Below are positions 7,893 through 15,890 of a DNA stretch of 28,346 nt, in pieces. Under the pieces are notes generated by a model that had not been told where the DNA came from, did no database searches, and worked only from the letters and a program-made list of their open reading frames with translations. Each line of letters opens with the position of its first letter. The first letter of the stretch is position 1. The stretch is taken from positions 1 through 28,346 of IMG/VR virus record IMGVR_UViG_3300013132_000199. One strand, 5' to 3'. The stretch comes from a virus. Position numbers and translations under genes: made by a program.

Positions 7893-8695
7893 TGCATCCT
7901 GTTAAAAGAATTGGCTATATGCCTGCATATGGGCAAAAACATCCTTACGATTTTACAAGAAGTTTCCCTCAACGAGTTTCTGTCTGCTTTGACAATGTTA
8001 ACGCAGACCCCGAAGCAGACATTAACGTATTGGTACAAAGTGAACCTCCTAATCTGTACATAAGATTTTATGGTATGGTAGTAGAAAATCAGCATAAATT
8101 TGATTTAATATTATCATATGATCCCAGAATATTAGAATTAGACAACTCACAAGAATTTTGTGCAGTAGGCAGTTGGATCAGTAACAATATCGAAATAAAA
8201 AAACGAAATCAAATTAGTTTTTTGATGAGCAGTAAAATTAATGGTGCTCCTTACAGAATGCGGTTTAAGATATTAAACAGGCTAAGGCATAAAAAAGTTA
8301 TTGGAGATTTTGAATATCTATTTCATCGTAGTCCGCCACTGGTTCCCAGTAAAGATCCGTTTTTTGCAAATGCAAAATTTAATATTGCTTGTGAAAATCA
8401 GGACATGCCTAATATGTTTACTGAAAAATTATTAGACTGTTTTAAAACTTACACAGTGCCAATCTATTTTGGTTGTCACAATGTCGACAAATATTTTAAT
8501 CCAAAAGGTATATTGCAATTTCAAACTATAGAAGAATTTGATAGAATTATTGAACAGTTACATCCTGACATGTATGATGACATGATGCCTTATGTATTAG
8601 AGAATTACGAATTAGCACGACCCTATTGGGAAAAAACTGCTTTTCAAAGAATAGAAGATGTAATAGAAAAATTCATCGCAGAGTCAAAACAGTAA
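7892..8695 (+). CDS. GT10-type alpha-1,3/1,4-fucosyltransferase-like protein
   Basis: I chose the ATG at 7892, which shares one base with the preceding TAA. The frame could also begin at ATG 7841 or 7877, inside the upstream gene. The 267-residue product has the C-terminal GT10 signature (about 160-215): FNIACENQDMPNMFTEKL, then PIYFGCHNVDKYFNPKGIL. This corresponds to the F-x-x-x-x-EN ... TEKL ... VPIxxG ... FxP ... I pattern of bacterial and animal alpha-1,3-fucosyltransferases that use GDP-fucose. The N-terminal part (VNADPEADINVLVQSEPP) also fits the family's 'EPP' segment. Together with gmd it makes 6-deoxyhexose transfer the likely theme of the block. Confidence 0.8.
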   Translation: MHPVKRIGYMPAYGQKHPYDFTRSFPQRVSVCFDNVNADPEADINVLVQSEPPNLYIRFYGMVVENQHKFDLILSYDPRILELDNSQEFCAVGSWISNNIEIKKRNQISFLMSSKINGAPYRMRFKILNRLRHKKVIGDFEYLFHRSPPLVPSKDPFFANAKFNIACENQDMPNMFTEKLLDCFKTYTVPIYFGCHNVDKYFNPKGILQFQTIEEFDRIIEQLHPDMYDDMMPYVLENYELARPYWEKTAFQRIEDVIEKFIAESKQ

Positions 8696-8700
8696 ATACA
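8691..8700 (+). promoter_or_regulatory. Candidate late promoter core
   Basis: AGTAAATACA, containing GTAAATAC, overlaps the stop codon of the fucosyltransferase gene. It lies 21 bases before the ATG at 8720, a spacing like the late elements before gp18. It matches the T4 late core TATAAATA at seven of eight positions. It could give the oxygenase gene group separate late expression. Chance occurrence is possible because TAA followed by ATA is AT-rich. Confidence 0.35.
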
Positions 8701-8719
8701 GTTATCAATTGTCCATAAT

Positions 8720-9277
8720 ATGAGAACTAATCTAATTATAACAGATGATTTTTACGGTGATCCTGACGCAATCCGTGAATTTGCATTACAACAAAAATAC
8801 GATGTAACTGGGAATTTTCCTGGTGCAAGAACACGAAGTTTTTTAACTTCAGACATACAAGAAACCATACAAACGATTGTATGGTATGCAGGAGGGGAAG
8901 TTACTAATTGGTATAATGATCACGGATATACTGGATCGTTTCAATTGACCTATGCCAGTGATCGTAGTTGGATTCATACAGATCATTTTAATAAATGGGC
9001 TGCAGTATGTTATTTAACTCCAGATGCTCCAGTTACTGGTGGCACTGGAATATTTCTATACAAAAAAAATCGTGCAATGACTTCTGCAGAAATGAATAAT
9101 GAATCATATGATCCACAGGATATGACTAAATGGGAAAAAGTTGACACTATAGCCAACAGATATAACAGATTAGTAATGTATCGGGGAGATTTATATCACA
9201 GTAGTTTGGATTATTTTGGTAGCACAGCGCAGGATGCAAGATTATTTCAAGTATTTTTCTTTGACACACAATATTAA
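8720..9277 (+). CDS. 2OG-Fe(II) oxygenase-like protein (DUF6445-like), copy 1
   Basis: This 185-residue protein looks like a compact 2-oxoglutarate/Fe(II) dioxygenase. It has an H86-T-D88 iron motif in SWIHTDHFNKW, then YLTPDAPVTGGTGIF (the strand and glycine turn that follow in this fold). A distal H160 lies in GDLYHSSLDYFG, and an R174 in ARLFQVFFF could bind 2OG. The sequence style (DDFYGDPDAIREFAL at the start) matches what I recall as DUF6445, common in marine phages. The next gene is clearly a paralogue. The substrate is unknown. Confidence 0.72.
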   Translation: MRTNLIITDDFYGDPDAIREFALQQKYDVTGNFPGARTRSFLTSDIQETIQTIVWYAGGEVTNWYNDHGYTGSFQLTYASDRSWIHTDHFNKWAAVCYLTPDAPVTGGTGIFLYKKNRAMTSAEMNNESYDPQDMTKWEKVDTIANRYNRLVMYRGDLYHSSLDYFGSTAQDARLFQVFFFDTQY

Positions 9278-9279
9278 TC

Positions 9280-9831
9280 ATGAGAATTCAAACAATTGTA
9301 ATCGACGATTTCTACAGTAACCCCGACGGGGTTAGACAATTTGCTTTGCAACAAGAATTCAAACACTGGGAAAAATTTCCAGGGCTAAGAACAAGATCAT
9401 TTTTAAATGAATCTACTAAAGTGTCACTAAGCCAGATTTTATACAATGCAGCAGGCGAAATTACTAATTGGAATGATCGTGATGGTCTGACAGGTTCGTT
9501 TGAATTAGCAACAAGCAGAGATCGCAGTTGGATTCATACTGATCATTTTAATACTTGGGCAGGATTAATTTATTTAACTCCAGATGCACCATTAAGCGGT
9601 GGAACTGGAATTTATAGATATAAACGCACAGGGGCAACACGAGCATCCGAGTTACCCGAATATGAAAGTCAAGACATGACCAAATGGGAATTGTGTGATG
9701 TAATAGGTAATAGGTATAATAGATTAGTTCTTTATCACAGCGATTTATTTCATAATAGTATGGATTATTTTGGTACTGATAAAGAAAGCGGGAGATTGTT
9801 TCAATTGTTTTTTCTAACCACTGAGTATTAA
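9280..9831 (+). CDS. 2OG-Fe(II) oxygenase-like protein (DUF6445-like), copy 2
   Basis: This 183-residue paralogue of the preceding protein starts 2 bases after its stop. It keeps the same layout: DDFYSNPDGVRQFALQQ start, H86-T-D88 in SWIHTDHFNTW, YLTPDAPLSGGTGIY, H158 in SDLFHNSMDYFG and an Arg in GRLFQLFF. Both copies keep all expected iron and 2OG ligands, so both are probably active, perhaps on different substrates or sites. The two copies are about half identical by eye, so the duplication is not recent. Confidence 0.72.
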   Translation: MRIQTIVIDDFYSNPDGVRQFALQQEFKHWEKFPGLRTRSFLNESTKVSLSQILYNAAGEITNWNDRDGLTGSFELATSRDRSWIHTDHFNTWAGLIYLTPDAPLSGGTGIYRYKRTGATRASELPEYESQDMTKWELCDVIGNRYNRLVLYHSDLFHNSMDYFGTDKESGRLFQLFFLTTEY

Positions 9832-9832
9832 A

Positions 9833-10360
9833 ATGATTATAAATCGTTTATCAAATTTTTTAGAACCAGATGTATTACAAAGCCTTAAACAAAAATACGA
9901 AAACGCTAAGGGCACTCCCGCATTTGAAGTTAATAATATGGGAAGATGGGGAGCAGGATTAGAATCGGGCAGTTATAGTCCAGTGTTAATTTTGCCATTG
10001 GAGGAATACAGGCAGTATTTTATTGACAAGTATTGTGCAGTTGATCCGATATTTAAAGACTATCAAAACTTAACAGTGTTTATGCACATCTGGTTACCTG
10101 GCAGTCAAATTAATTGGCATCACGACGAAAGCGGTACTACCCCAAGATTAAGCAGCACAATTTATATAAATGATCACTGGAATTGGAATTGGGGCGGAAT
10201 GTTTTTATACGATCATGCTGAACTTGGCCAAGGATGGGTATTTCCACATCCTAATACAGCTATTTGGTTTGTGCCTCCCCTATGGCATAGTACATCGATG
10301 GTAACACTTGCAGCAGAATTTCCCAGATTAAGCATTCAACTATTTTTTAACAAGAGTTAA
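9833..10360 (+). CDS. 2OG-Fe(II) oxygenase-like protein
   Basis: This 175-residue protein begins one base after the previous stop. The iron motif is H96-H-D98 in INWHHDESG, preceded by a hydrophobic strand (LTVFMHIWLPGS). It is followed by STIYINDHWNWNWGGMFLY, the family's strand plus 'W-x-x-x-x-GG' turn. The distal H152 is in PPLWHSTSMV and the 2OG-binding Arg in PRLSIQLFF. This is the prolyl-hydroxylase-like core at its minimal length. It differs in sequence from the DUF6445-like pair, so it is a separate lineage rather than a third copy. Confidence 0.75.
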   Translation: MIINRLSNFLEPDVLQSLKQKYENAKGTPAFEVNNMGRWGAGLESGSYSPVLILPLEEYRQYFIDKYCAVDPIFKDYQNLTVFMHIWLPGSQINWHHDESGTTPRLSSTIYINDHWNWNWGGMFLYDHAELGQGWVFPHPNTAIWFVPPLWHSTSMVTLAAEFPRLSIQLFFNKS

Positions 10361-10361
10361 T

Positions 10362-10946
10362 ATGGATCTAGATCATTGGTTTCCTTCTGTTATCGGTAGA
10401 AGTTTTCATCCTGAATGGGTCAGTCCTATGATTAACACCATGGATACCACCTTCGAACAACTGGACGGACATTTAAATACCAGTTTTTACTATAATGGTA
10501 GAACTACTTATGGCACTCGAAATTTGTATTACGAATCGGCTTTTAAAGACTTCGGTGAATTTATATTAAACAAAGGTAAAGAATTTTTAAGTCTGATGGG
10601 CTACGATGAACAAGCAGTTAATTGGCGACCATATTTGTTTGCCAATAGTTTTAAAGAAGGCAGCAGTCATCCCAAGCATGCTCATAGTCAATGCAGTATT
10701 AGCGGAATTTTTTATTTAAAAACTCCTGAAGGTAGTAGTCCTATTGTTTTTTATCCCAATCAACCTTTTAAAGATTTTTTTGACTATATGTATGCAGTCA
10801 AAGATCCTACTAACTGGTATTCGTTGCAAGAAACTCAGTATAAGCCTTATCCGGGATTATTGTTGATGTGGCCTTCCTGGTTATATCACGAAGTTAGGCC
10901 CAATGGTAGTAAAGAACCAAGAACCAGTTTAGTTTTCAATCTTTAA
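10362..10946 (+). CDS. 2OG-Fe(II) oxygenase, TIGR02466/2OG-FeII_Oxy_5-like
   Basis: This 194-residue protein has a start one base after the previous stop. HPKHAHSQCSISGIFYLKTPEGSSPIVF and PSWLYHEVRPN...RTSLVFNL match the conserved pattern of the putative 2OG-Fe(II) oxygenase family common in marine phages. Candidate ligands are H106 or H108 and H176. An acidic iron ligand like the usual HxD is not obvious, as is often so in this family. The gene ends the plus-strand block and its 3' end overlaps the minus-strand Nudix gene by 11 bases. The function in phages is not established. Confidence 0.75.
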   Translation: MDLDHWFPSVIGRSFHPEWVSPMINTMDTTFEQLDGHLNTSFYYNGRTTYGTRNLYYESAFKDFGEFILNKGKEFLSLMGYDEQAVNWRPYLFANSFKEGSSHPKHAHSQCSISGIFYLKTPEGSSPIVFYPNQPFKDFFDYMYAVKDPTNWYSLQETQYKPYPGLLLMWPSWLYHEVRPNGSKEPRTSLVFNL

Positions 10947-11370
10947 GATTTTGTATTGTATCGATTTTTTGTCGTATATTTGCGTTAGTTAAAATTCTTA
11001 CAATACCTGGGTGTAACGGTTGGGGATAATCATCTAAACCTACCCAGCAATATCCTTTATGCTCATCGTTAAGTTCAGGCACAAATTCTTCGTCAACTTT
11101 GATTAAAAAAGTATGATATATAAATTTTTCATTTGAGCTGGTATATTTTTCTATAGGAATTATTTTAGCTTGATAAATTGCTCCACCCAGTTCTTCATTG
11201 ATTTCCCGGTGTAATCCTGCCATAATAGATTCTTCGGGTTCTATTTTACCACCAACTAACCCCCAAGTGTCAGCAAACTTGCCATTACTTCTTAGTAAAA
11301 ACAAATACCTTTTGGTTTTGCTACATAGAATTAAAGCACCACAGCCTAATATTAGATTGTCAGTAACCAT
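10936..11370 (-). CDS. Nudix hydrolase
   Basis: This is a 144-residue single-domain Nudix protein. The Nudix box runs from G41 through E47 to R55-E56-I-N-E59-E60-L-G62 (GGKIEPEESIMAGLHREINEELG), with the acidic residues that bind Mg. It would hydrolyse a nucleoside diphosphate linked to another group: a nucleotide sugar, oxidised dNTP, dinucleotide polyphosphate or RNA cap. It is the last gene of the minus-strand block; its start overlaps the end of gp15 by 19 bases. Expression with late tail genes is unusual for a nucleotide-pool enzyme. Confidence 0.88.
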   Translation of the reverse strand: MVTDNLILGCGALILCSKTKRYLFLLRSNGKFADTWGLVGGKIEPEESIMAGLHREINEELGGAIYQAKIIPIEKYTSSNEKFIYHTFLIKVDEEFVPELNDEHKGYCWVGLDDYPQPLHPGIVRILTNANIRQKIDTIQNLKD

Positions 11371-12968
11371 TTTCCTGACGGGTAATACCCTTCATAACTT
11401 TTGATCCAAACAGACCCGTTCCATCGGTACTGTACACCAGTAGTAAGGTTAGTTACGTATTGAGTTTGTGTTTCGTATCTTGAGTCGAACACCACTGACC
11501 AGTGCTGTCCGTTAAATTCGATAATATCATTGGCATATGCTTCTAATGGAGTGTCGTCTATACCCATCCAATTATAAACTGCTTGTGCGCCCGAAGCAGT
11601 TACGTAATCATTGACTAAAAGATATCGAGTGTTTATAGCCAAATCTTGTAGATCTCTATTAGGTCTACTACTTAATGGATCAATGATTGCATTCACCGGT
11701 TCCAATGTATTTGTAGGTATGCTATCTATATCGGGAGTCCATAATAAACTGGTATCATCTACAGGGTTGTATGCTACGGTGCCTACTACTTCGTTGCCGT
11801 CGTCTAATTCTAATGTAATACTGCTAATACCGTTTACTAAATTTCCGTAGACATTGATTAAATCTCTCCACGCTTCACTGGCTCCGGTTTTAGTAGTTGT
11901 AGCAGTAAACACAATCTTGTCACCTATGTTACCAGTTATAACATTACTGGCCAATACTGTATCTCCCCGAACTTGTAGTACAACACAATTGGGAACTGTG
12001 GTAATTGTTGGATCGACGTTACTGGCTATGCTAAGGCCTGAAATTCGCATGTTGGCTTGAATGTCGTCGGTATCAGTTAAAATAATAGATGTATTAGCCG
12101 AAACGTTCGCAACCAATTCTTTAACTATTTGTTGTCCAAAAGCATCCTGTACAGGTTGATTGTATTTTACAAGTCTTAGTTCATTTTCTAATAATATAAC
12201 TCCATAGTTTAGTGGAGTATAATATTGTCTGCTTAACAATTTAGATTCGTCGTAAATTGAATCTGCCAGATTACCTGATCCATCAAAAACATTGGCAATT
12301 ATTCGTTGAATAACTCCCAATTTTCTGACCAACGCAGGAGCACTAATAAAAATAGGCAATTCAAATGTCAATGAAGCTACATCAATTGGATTTTCTGTAC
12401 CCAGGGGTACAGTTCTTGAACTCCATTGTACATCTGTTAGTAACACATAAGATATGCTGGTCCAATCGATATAGTTATCTGTGCTTTGTATTTCTAAAGC
12501 AGGATTGAATAGTATGCATAGCTGTTCTAGCAATTGTAATTTTTGTTCAGTATTACTGGTCCATATATCTAATTTCAACGTTAATTTGTATGGAACAGGC
12601 ATTAATCTATCAACAGTTAGAATATCTCCCTGGGTAGTGCTGTATGATCCAGTTGCGGTATCGTAATATCTTTCTCTAATGTTTAACTTTCCAACATAAC
12701 TGGGATTTTGCAACCTTGCACGATCATATGTTAGCCCGCTGACGTACACTGCCATTGCAGGCACACTGTTCATTACATTTTCACTGTTTTCTTTAAGTAT
12801 GGATGATACTTGCCTACTGCTATCTCCATAGATCACAGGTACACGTTGTAGTGCAGTGATTCCATTGCGATCTCGGCCGAATTCAACTTGAAAATTTGAT
12901 ACCATTCTTATAAATTGAATGATATATCTACGTATTTGTTGGTCATAAAAAAATTGCTGTAGACTCAT
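11352..12968 (-). CDS. 15: gp15-like tail sheath stabiliser/tail completion protein
   Basis: In T4, gp15 caps the tail and joins it to the neck. The first 250 residues match its pattern: FFYDQQIRRYIIQFIRMVSNFQV start, RVPVIYGD, VYVSGLTYDRARLQNP, MPVPYKLTLKLDIWTSNTEQKLQLLEQLCILFNP, and a TFELPIFISAP end. T4 gp15 is about 270 residues; this one is 538. The added half holds a beta-rich domain (VSANTSIILTDTD, GDKIVFTATTT) and an aromatic C-terminal module (about 464-524: FNGQHWSVVF and YRWNGSVWIK). Its ATG shares one base with the gp14 stop (TAATG). The call is confident for the N-terminal half; the extension's role is unknown. Confidence 0.85.
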   Translation of the reverse strand: MSLQQFFYDQQIRRYIIQFIRMVSNFQVEFGRDRNGITALQRVPVIYGDSSRQVSSILKENSENVMNSVPAMAVYVSGLTYDRARLQNPSYVGKLNIRERYYDTATGSYSTTQGDILTVDRLMPVPYKLTLKLDIWTSNTEQKLQLLEQLCILFNPALEIQSTDNYIDWTSISYVLLTDVQWSSRTVPLGTENPIDVASLTFELPIFISAPALVRKLGVIQRIIANVFDGSGNLADSIYDESKLLSRQYYTPLNYGVILLENELRLVKYNQPVQDAFGQQIVKELVANVSANTSIILTDTDDIQANMRISGLSIASNVDPTITTVPNCVVLQVRGDTVLASNVITGNIGDKIVFTATTTKTGASEAWRDLINVYGNLVNGISSITLELDDGNEVVGTVAYNPVDDTSLLWTPDIDSIPTNTLEPVNAIIDPLSSRPNRDLQDLAINTRYLLVNDYVTASGAQAVYNWMGIDDTPLEAYANDIIEFNGQHWSVVFDSRYETQTQYVTNLTTGVQYRWNGSVWIKSYEGYYPSGKWLLTI

Positions 12969-14347
12969 TAATTATCTGCCTTTGGGGTCAAAGCTTTACT
13001 GAGACTTTGGCGAACAGGTTGTGTACGACCTTCATCATCAACAAATGTTTGTGTATTATTTACAAATATACTGCGTTGAGTACGATTATTAGGACCAGGA
13101 GTAAGATCAGTTCTTACATTGTCTTCGATTTTGACCCATCTTGTACCGTTGAATCTGAATAGTCTATTAGGGGTATAATCCGTTCTGAGAACAAAATCTC
13201 CTATACTTGGATTGGATGGGAAACTGGTTCCTGCTGTTGCAGGCCATCCATTTGGAGGAATGCCGTCCCCACCGCCATAACTGGGCACAGAAGTGTCAGG
13301 TGTAGTGGCCTGTGTTGCTGCAAAATTAAGAGATGAATCCACAGTCATTTGTGTCATATCTACTTGTAAGCCAGTAGGATCACCTGGGCTGCCGTCGGGA
13401 TTAATAGGTTCGATATAAAGGGGATCGATGTCTGTGCCACTTTTTGGCACATCTACTTCTGCTTGCCTGATTATGGCATCGTTTATGTCTAATAGTTTAT
13501 CTAAGGTACTAATATAATTTGCCAATGGTGTAACATTTCCTTGACTGTCAACGCCAGTAATTTGATTTATAATGTCTTTGAATTCTTGACTGTCCACTAA
13601 CGGGGTCATTTTGACACGTAATAAATGAGGCCACCAAGTTTGACTAAATCCTTCAGCTGCAAAAGTAACATCTTGTACTACGTAATATCTTTTTAACAGT
13701 GCAGGGACATCTGCATTTAATGGATAGTAATCTTTTCGATGTTGTAATTCTAATACATCACCTGACATAATTTTTCTACCTAAAATTGCTACAATGTCAT
13801 TTAGATGAAAAGTCATGTATATAGTGTCGGCGCTTAAAAAAATGCCAAACTGTTGCAAATCGAAATCATTATCAGTGACAGTATAAATTCCTCGAAGAGT
13901 GTAAACAGAACTATCATATTTCCTGTCTCGATTTTCTAAAAATAGTAAGTCTTGTATATTTGTTGCACTTTGATTTTGATATTCAGGAGTGGTGTTGTCC
14001 TTCCAGAATACTGTAACTGCTTGTCCTGAACTAATTGTTGAAGTTACATTACTGCTCAATGAAATACTGTTAGCAGACAAGTTAGAAGAAATTATCACAG
14101 AGTTGGCACCAAGTCCTACTCCTTGAACAGTTTGACCTACTTCGAATGGAGCCACGTTACCAAAATACAAAGTGTTGCCTGTAGTAGTCGAATTGGCAAT
14201 CACATAAGAATTGGCTTGAGGCACTGTTCCGACGTATTTGTGTAGCAGTATACCCGTACCCCCTACAGTGAACTGCTCGGAAATAAGTTTGTCAAAAAAT
14301 TTATAATCATTGGTGTGGTTTTCACGCCACATACTTAATCTGGGCAT
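12968..14347 (-). CDS. 14: gp14-like neck protein
   Basis: This 459-residue protein lies directly upstream of gp15, in the T4 gene order 14-15. It starts MPRLSMWRENHTNDYKFFDKLISEQF and has RDRKYDSSVYTLRGIYTVTDND and FQ-type tail landmarks: ILGRKIMSGDVLELQH, PALLKRYYVVQDVTFAAEG and WWPHLLRVKMTPL. These fit T4-like gp14 (256 residues in T4), which sits in the neck with gp13. Two additions are visible: a Ser/Thr/Asn-rich beta insertion at about 38-118, and a C-terminal region with GDFVLRTDY...LFRFNGTRWVKIED (about 380-406). A late promoter core lies 20 bases upstream. The position and GDVLEL...RYYVV pattern carry the call. Confidence 0.72.
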   Translation of the reverse strand: MPRLSMWRENHTNDYKFFDKLISEQFTVGGTGILLHKYVGTVPQANSYVIANSTTTGNTLYFGNVAPFEVGQTVQGVGLGANSVIISSNLSANSISLSSNVTSTISSGQAVTVFWKDNTTPEYQNQSATNIQDLLFLENRDRKYDSSVYTLRGIYTVTDNDFDLQQFGIFLSADTIYMTFHLNDIVAILGRKIMSGDVLELQHRKDYYPLNADVPALLKRYYVVQDVTFAAEGFSQTWWPHLLRVKMTPLVDSQEFKDIINQITGVDSQGNVTPLANYISTLDKLLDINDAIIRQAEVDVPKSGTDIDPLYIEPINPDGSPGDPTGLQVDMTQMTVDSSLNFAATQATTPDTSVPSYGGGDGIPPNGWPATAGTSFPSNPSIGDFVLRTDYTPNRLFRFNGTRWVKIEDNVRTDLTPGPNNRTQRSIFVNNTQTFVDDEGRTQPVRQSLSKALTPKADN

Positions 14348-14364
14348 ATGCTAATCCAATATTA

Positions 14365-14374
14365 CATATTTATG
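14365..14374 (-). promoter_or_regulatory. T4-type late promoter for gp14-gp15-Nudix
   Basis: On the minus strand this reads CATAAATATG, seven of eight positions matching the T4 late core TATAAATA. It is near-palindromic. It ends about 20 bases before the gp14 ATG, leaving room for a short leader. It is the only visible promoter for the minus-strand block. Confidence 0.65.
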
Positions 14375-14414
14375 GCTAGATTGACAATTAAATTCCTAAG
14401 CTATATAATGTAAT

Positions 14415-14681
14415 ATGACTGATATGCTAAATTGCGTAGCAAGAATGTATGATTGCCGCGACAAAATTGCGGCATTTCCCGTCGGCCGAGCCAAAATAGA
14501 CTTGCAAAAAATGTACAATTCTGTTACAATTGCACATCGTAATGCCAATAAGCTTTGGGTACCTTGTAACAGAACCCAAAAAATTTCTGCAGAATATGCG
14601 CATGCTGCTCAACTTTTTGAAGAATCTATAATTAATTTAGAACAGTATTTGTTATTGGCTCATTTAATGAAGGATCATTGA
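14415..14681 (+). CDS. Small hypothetical protein
   Basis: This is an 88-residue, probably all-helical protein (VARMYDCRDKIAAF, FEESIINLEQYLLLAHLMK). It starts at an ATG after a TATAATG-like AT-rich stretch and runs divergently from gp14. Its stop is one base before the next gene, whose Shine-Dalgarno (AAGGA) lies inside this gene's last codons. It has two Cys near the N-terminus but no zinc pattern. I do not recognise it. Confidence 0.6.
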   Translation: MTDMLNCVARMYDCRDKIAAFPVGRAKIDLQKMYNSVTIAHRNANKLWVPCNRTQKISAEYAHAAQLFEESIINLEQYLLLAHLMKDH

Positions 14682-14682
14682 C

Positions 14683-15849
14683 ATGCCAACAGTTGCCGGA
14701 ATTAAGATTAAGACTAAACCTCCCCGTGTTCGTAATCCCTTGTTTGCGGATGAAAAATACACCGGCGGAGAACCCGAATGGCCGGCTGAAGCAAAAGACT
14801 GGTCCGAAGAAGATTTTGATCATTTACTGCGAAAAAGTTTTTTTTATTACAACTATTATTATAATCAAAAAGACACTAAAAAATATGTAGAGGATTGGAC
14901 AGAAAAATCTGGACTGTTTACTCAAGAGCAGTCCAAAGCGTTTAAACGTGCCGCAGACCGTAGCATACCCATGACAGTGTGTAGTTTGGTCATGGCACAT
15001 CGTGCAGGAATGCCGTTTAAATCTGCACACGTCGATTTCATAGTAAAGTCTGTGTCTAAGGCAATCAGTAATGATACAGGAGAATGTGTTACCGCAGTAG
15101 TTAAAGACGACAGAGAAGATCACAAGCCTAATATTCAAGACAGAATGGCCGAACGAACGTCTGAACTGTTGGGGGAAATTGAAGGCATTTTTGATGATGT
15201 TATCAAAAACAAAAAAGTAAATTTTAAGCCTTATGATTTTCTAACTGCAAATAAGGTAATACAGGCACAATTGCCTAAATATCAAGATCTGTTTGTTGCA
15301 AGAAAATTTGAACTAGAGCTTGCGCAATCTAAAAAAGATGCACAGTTAACTGAAGCGTATAAACACTACAAAGTAGCAGATTTCAAAAGAATCATTGCAT
15401 GGCTAGATTTAATGCTGTTGGCAGTGGATGAATATCGTAAAGTTAAACAAGCTACTAAAAAAGCCCGAGTCAAAAAAGCACCCACCAAAGAGAAGTTAGT
15501 TTCAAAACTAAAATACGCCAAAGAGTTTAAAGAACTTAAATTAGTCAGCGTTAATCCGGCGGAAATTGTTGGAGCAAATGAACTTTGGATCTATAATATC
15601 AAAACAAGAAAATTGGGCAAATATGTAGCAGCCGGGCATAGTCAACTCAGTATCAAAGGTACCAGTATTGAAAATTTCGACACAGATCGAAGTGTGAGTA
15701 AGACTTTACGCAAGCCCGAAGAAAAACTTAGAGAGTTTTCCAAAGCTGGGAAAATTGTTTTGCGTAAGTTTTTGGACGACATTAAAGCAACTGAAACAAA
15801 ACTTAATGGCAGAATCAGCACAGACATTGTGTTACTAAAGGTTGCTTAA
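14683..15849 (+). CDS. Conserved-looking phage protein of unknown function
   Basis: This 388-residue Lys-rich protein has a good Shine-Dalgarno (AAGGA about 8 bases before ATG). The N-terminal third has an aromatic run (FFYYNYYYNQKD) and a helical region (TEKSGLFTQEQSKAFKRAAD). The middle is helical and highly basic (KQATKKARVKKAPTKEKL). The last 130 residues are strand-rich (ELKLVSVNPAEIVGANELWIYN, RKLGKYVAAG, LSIKGTSIENFDTD). The basic middle suggests contact with nucleic acid or assembly with other subunits. It lies between gp14 and gp13, so a virion or late role is plausible. I recognise no family. Confidence 0.7.
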   Translation: MPTVAGIKIKTKPPRVRNPLFADEKYTGGEPEWPAEAKDWSEEDFDHLLRKSFFYYNYYYNQKDTKKYVEDWTEKSGLFTQEQSKAFKRAADRSIPMTVCSLVMAHRAGMPFKSAHVDFIVKSVSKAISNDTGECVTAVVKDDREDHKPNIQDRMAERTSELLGEIEGIFDDVIKNKKVNFKPYDFLTANKVIQAQLPKYQDLFVARKFELELAQSKKDAQLTEAYKHYKVADFKRIIAWLDLMLLAVDEYRKVKQATKKARVKKAPTKEKLVSKLKYAKEFKELKLVSVNPAEIVGANELWIYNIKTRKLGKYVAAGHSQLSIKGTSIENFDTDRSVSKTLRKPEEKLREFSKAGKIVLRKFLDDIKATETKLNGRISTDIVLLKVA

Positions 15850-15855
15850 ACTCGA

Positions 15856-15890
15856 TCCTGTTAGCTAAATATGGTTAACAGGACTTTTTT
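15856..15890 (+). terminator. Hairpin plus T-run before gp13, with late-core loop and RBS in the arm
   Basis: TCCTGTTAGC (15856-15865) pairs with GTTAACAGGA (15874-15883) in a 10-base stem with one G-T pair. The loop TAAATATG is followed by C and six T, the form of an intrinsic terminator. The loop holds a TAAATA late-promoter core. The right arm holds AGGA, seven bases before the gp13 ATG at 15891. Transcripts reading through would end here or hide the ribosome site, while a late transcript starting just after the loop would free it. Confidence 0.65.

Noticed and set aside
14824-15138. Minus-strand frame with hydrophobic stretches, possible membrane protein.
   Set aside because: It lies wholly within the 388-residue plus-strand gene, which has a good ribosome site; its hydrophobic runs mirror Lys/Asn-rich codons.
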